A program made the translations under genes and the position numbers. A model generated the notes under the pieces. That model ran no database searches, had not been told where the DNA came from, and saw nothing but the letters and a program-made list of their open reading frames with translations. Of a DNA stretch of 36,732 nt, positions 34,087-36,732 are shown in pieces. This stretch comes from an uncultured Treponema sp. (GTDB lineage Bacteria; Spirochaetota; Spirochaetia; Treponematales; Treponemataceae), in NCBI GenBank assembly GCA_946535985.1, contig CAMNDY010000018.1:1-36732 (forward strand), read 5' to 3'. Within the stretch, counting starts at the first letter, position 1; every line of letters starts with the position of its first letter.

Positions 34087-34755
34087 AAATATGACAAAAA
34101 GCACGTCCTCTAGCGGATTCTTCATGAAAAGTGTGCTTTCACTATCAGTTTGGGGACAAAATTCAGGCAGAAAAGTAAAAGAAAGGACATTTTTTTACTC
34201 CCCCCTCCCCCCAATGTGTACTTAAGTACAGAAAATGAACTCCCTGCCGCCAAGATTTTATAATGTCCTGATTTCAACAAATGCGCAGAAAGCTTTTTGA
34301 GTTCACAATTGTGTTCTTTGATACAGTGAAAGTGCAGTATTTTTTAAGTGTCTGTACTTTTCTATTGTGTATTATTATGTTTGTTTGAATACTATTGAGT
34401 AGCATAGATTCTTCTATATATATTATATTTTTTCTTAAGTTCACTTCTTTAAAAAGAAAAATATAGATAATAAGAAAGTATGTAATTTATATATAGAAAA
34501 AGTGTACGAAAAGTTCTGAACTTGCGAACTGTACTTTAAATATTATTTTAAGCAGATAAAACTTTTTTGCGTTGATTTTTGGACCGCCGCGCGCGCTCCC
34601 CCCGGCGTATATAAAAAAAAATCCTCCTGAAAAGGAGGACTTGAAATATCAATTGCTTGAGAGTGACGCCCTTACATGACGCTTACCTAGACCACGGCAC
34701 TTTGCCCCAAGACTTACTGTTGACATTATAAGTATATACATATTCCGGAATGATG
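34087..34755. other. 670-bp A+T-rich gap with palindrome and C-runs
   Basis: No convincing gene. It holds a possible terminator stem (34098-34139), a C-run near 34200-34212, and a perfect 14-bp palindrome TGTACTTAAGTACA (34217-34230) whose half (TGTACTT) recurs near 34353 and 34528. A very A+T-rich stretch runs from 34330 to 34560, followed by a leftward terminator at 34613-34639. It could be regulatory or an origin-like region; this is not shown. Confidence 0.4.
34613..34639 (-). terminator. Terminator of the DUF3800 gene
   Basis: Read leftward, TCCTCCT-TTTC-AGGAGGA (34639-34622) is followed by a run of nine T. Confidence 0.72.
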
Positions 34756-35523
34756 TCAAACTTTTTTCTTTTTTCTGGCAGCTCTTGGAGGAAACTCAAA
34801 AACTGCTTTTAAGATATCCTGCTTCTTTAATACATTGATAGTATCGGTATATGAGCCTGTAATCAATTCCGAATAATAAAGATTTGCCAATACATCAGCA
34901 ATCTGAATAAAAGGATTATCTGCAGAATCAAGATATTTTACTGAATAATGTTTCTCTGTTACGTTATTTAAGCAAAATTCCGTATTGAGATAGTTTTCTA
35001 AAAAGAACTTTGCCTCTGTTTTTTCGTTGCGTTCATCTAATTGCAAAAGACAATCTTCATCTGATAAAAGGGTATGTTCAAGAAAGAATGAAAGTGCCAG
35101 CTTAATTGAATAATTAAAAGCTCTTGCAGTATTTTCACATATCTTGTCTGTAAGAAGATCATTATTGATTTTTATGTAATAAAGTTCAAAATACTTTTTC
35201 TTTGCAAGATAATTTACAAAATCAGTTTTCATCTGCTGATTAAGTTGAGAGCCCTTTATTTCGTGAAATTTACCACCCTTAAACATCAGCCCACCTTTCT
35301 TTGTAAGTGTGCCATTAGAGTTATAAAAATCCTGATCCAATTCATGAAGTTTTGCAATATTAGAGGAAATAAATCGTCTGAAAGTTGTATTCAATTTTTT
35401 GAAATCAAGAACATGAACCAAGGCAATGATGAAAGGTTTTCCAATTTTATTATTTATTGAGCCTGATTCGTCTGCGTAAATATTCATAATTGGATTATAA
35501 TGAGATAATTTGTATTTTTCCAC
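34756..35523 (-). CDS. DUF3800 domain-containing protein
   Basis: A 255-aa reading frame beginning at a GTG (35523) without a clear Shine-Dalgarno; the ATG at 35487 (MNIYADESG) is an alternative start. Family motifs are clear: 'IYADESGS' (15-22), 'FHEIKGS' (86-92), 'LQLDERN' (160-166) and 'SADNPFIQIADVLAN' (200-214). The conserved acidic residues fit the RNase-H-like fold proposed for DUF3800, so a nuclease activity is plausible but unproven. These proteins are frequent in mobile elements and defence islands. It stands alone, opposite to the macrodomain operon, with its own terminator. Confidence 0.85.
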   Translation of the reverse strand: MEKYKLSHYNPIMNIYADESGSINNKIGKPFIIALVHVLDFKKLNTTFRRFISSNIAKLHELDQDFYNSNGTLTKKGGLMFKGGKFHEIKGSQLNQQMKTDFVNYLAKKKYFELYYIKINNDLLTDKICENTARAFNYSIKLALSFFLEHTLLSDEDCLLQLDERNEKTEAKFFLENYLNTEFCLNNVTEKHYSVKYLDSADNPFIQIADVLANLYYSELITGSYTDTINVLKKQDILKAVFEFPPRAARKKKKV

Positions 35524-36452
35524 ATTTTTTATCCAATAAGGAAAGTTCTATCTAATAACTTGCTATAGGCGGCAACAAGGACGTTGCCGCCTTGCCGATT
35601 GAGCGCAGGGGTGACGCCTGCGGCAGCCCTGTGCGATTGAGGCAATACTTTTTCCCACACATGACGATTTCCCAAAAGCCGCCTTTGGCAGGTGGCACTG
35701 AGCATTTAAAAACGGCGGGACAACTGGAATGTTGAGCAAAAGGGTGCCCCCTTGCCCCCAAGAGCGGTTCAATACCATACCTTATTTTTTACGAAAGGGG
35801 AAAAGGGGGATGCCCCGCGGCGGGGGGAAAGGGGGAACGCTTTTGCGTGCCCGCCGTTTTAAGTTGCGACCTCGCGGAGAAAACAGATTCACTTTCAGAA
35901 AAACTTCCGCGCGAACAAACTGCACTAGGCGGCTTTCACAAAAAGATTGCTTACTACAACCGCCTCGATAACGTGTATTTTCAAAACCAAATAATGCGGA
36001 TGCAGGGCTGTATTCCCTGCATCTCGATATTTTGCCCGCGTGCGGAACCAGAAACAGACACAAAGCGAAACGCTACTGCGAAGCAGATGCGTGTAGCGAC
36101 TGGCTGTTACTGGACTTGGATTAAAGCGTGCTTTGCTTCTTTGCGGTGCTACTTGCGAGCTTACAAGTAAATGCAAACGCTGTATGAGCGAATGACTTAC
36201 GTGACTGCCTTATAAAAACTAACTGCATTCTTGAGGGTGTGGCCGAGCGGAGTTCGCGAAGATAACGGAGCGAGGCGGATTTTAATAATTGACTGAACAA
36301 TGACTGGGAGACGGCAGGCACGGAAGACAAGAGCGAATACTGTGTTTGCTACCTTCTGAAAAACGACGCTTGGAGAACTACGGGAACTAAAGGAGCGGAA
36401 GCTGTGCGCAGCACTGCTGGAGCGAGTGATTTGGAAGGGTATTCAATAAATA
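35524..36452. other. G+C-rich apparently non-coding stretch
   Basis: About 930 bp with no credible gene: the overlapping open frames on both strands have unnatural composition (runs of Arg/Pro/Gly) and no ribosome-binding sites. It contains a perfect 9-bp stem GGCGGCAAC / GTTGCCGCC at 35568-35591, G-runs and C-runs near 35750-35840, and purine-rich repeats 'GAGCGG/GCGGAG' near 36240-36430. Its composition differs sharply from the A+T-rich neighbours. Confidence 0.45.
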
Positions 36453-36488
36453 AAAAGGATATTCGATTGGATAAACGATTGGATAAAA
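36453..36488 (+). repeat. Three tandem 12-mers, putative integrase arm sites (right)
   Basis: A degenerate AAAAGGATATTC (36453-36464) followed by GATTGGATAAAC (36465-36476) and GATTGGATAAAA (36477-36488). Twenty-three consecutive bases are identical to 8771-8793. They mark the likely right arm of the integrated element. The remaining 240 bp to the window edge hold no gene and possibly the right junction. Confidence 0.6.
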
Positions 36489-36732
36489 ACTGTATAACAC
36501 TCAATCTAACTCAATAACAGTCAATAAAATTAACTTGAGAAGTTCGTTATAATACCTTATAATAGATTTATAAGCAGAATTGCATTGAGTATTTTTAGGT
36601 ACTTTTGAGATATTGAGACTGCCTGATTAAGTGTGAGCCGTAAACCGACTATAAGCTGGAGCACTGTTTCTTTTTTGGGACGATAATTAGGATCTGTTTT
36701 GCTCCTGATTTTGGAAAAATTCTGTTTGCTCA

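Noticed and set aside
35568..35591. Integron attC-like stem
   Set aside because: The core sites do not match RYYYAAC/GTTRRRY, and no integron integrase is present.
36234..36251. GGGTGTGGCCGAGCGG, similar to the 5' end of a Leu/Ser tRNA
   Set aside because: No anticodon arm, T arm or matching 3' acceptor follows; the surrounding sequence is purine-rich repeats.
35552..36330. Several overlapping open frames of 69-107 codons on both strands
   Set aside because: Arg/Pro/Gly-rich translations, no ribosome-binding sites and mutual overlap indicate they are by-products of high G+C.
36615..36621. GAGACTG, the exact complement of the tRNA-like 3' acceptor strand at 8628-8634
   Set aside because: The following bases do not form a D arm, and such a short match is expected by chance in a window this size.

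Overview
The window looks like a spirochaete chromosome, most likely a Treponema (gut or rumen type). The clues are moderate G+C, an RND transporter / outer-membrane lipoprotein-sorting protein / porin trio carrying an acidic 'FDSFGDFG' motif, BspA-type leucine-rich-repeat proteins, and short palindromic intergenic repeats. No database search was possible, so genus and family names rest on motif recognition.

Region 1 (1-8.6 kb) is chromosomal backbone. It holds a 5'-truncated RND/MMPL transporter, a LolA-like exported protein, an outer-membrane barrel protein, a remnant of a DXS-like transketolase gene, two small uncharacterised leftward genes, an XRE regulator with dyad operators, and an exported transglutaminase-like protein with a possible C-terminal barrel. 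Palindromic GTCAT...ATGAC repeats sit between the first genes.

Region 2 (about 8.6-36.5 kb) reads as one integrated mobile element. Its left edge is marked by a 3' tRNA half plus a terminator, abutting the broken end of a leftward gene. Three tandem 12-bp repeats follow, then a tyrosine integrase and a P4-type primase/helicase operon. The same 12-mers recur near 36.45-36.49 kb, so the right end should lie at or just beyond the window edge. No capsid, portal, relaxase or conjugation gene was recognised. The element therefore resembles a satellite-like or integrative island carrying cargo.

The cargo is a multi-module, probably defence or stress, system. A leftward operon of nine clear genes (24.35 to 12.03 kb) encodes two small membrane proteins, two small soluble proteins, a tandem AAA+ ATPase, an unknown 264-aa protein, an LRR protein with an HNH-like C-terminus, and an AddB-like/AddA-like nuclease-helicase pair. 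Divergent to it is a WYL-domain regulator. Rightward modules are (i) a broken sigma factor, a MoxR AAA+ ATPase, a 102-aa protein and a metallopeptidase-vWA protein; (ii) a SLOG-family protein plus a 373-aa HNH-like protein; (iii) an intact sigma factor; (iv) a TIGR02452 macrodomain (PARG-like) protein, a BspA-type LRR protein and a 79-aa protein. A lone DUF3800 gene and about 1.2 kb of odd G+C-rich, apparently non-coding DNA close the element.

The most notable observation is that five copies of one 17-bp dyad (TTCCC-N7-GGGAA) are each embedded over the -35 box of a promoter, with a constant 17-bp spacer to a -10 box. They stand in front of the leftward operon (twice), the sigma/MoxR/vWA module, the SLOG module and the macrodomain module. 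One copy also lies just downstream of the predicted start site of the WYL gene itself. This suggests that a single WYL repressor co-ordinates the nuclease/helicase, AAA+/vWA, SLOG and macrodomain modules as one system.
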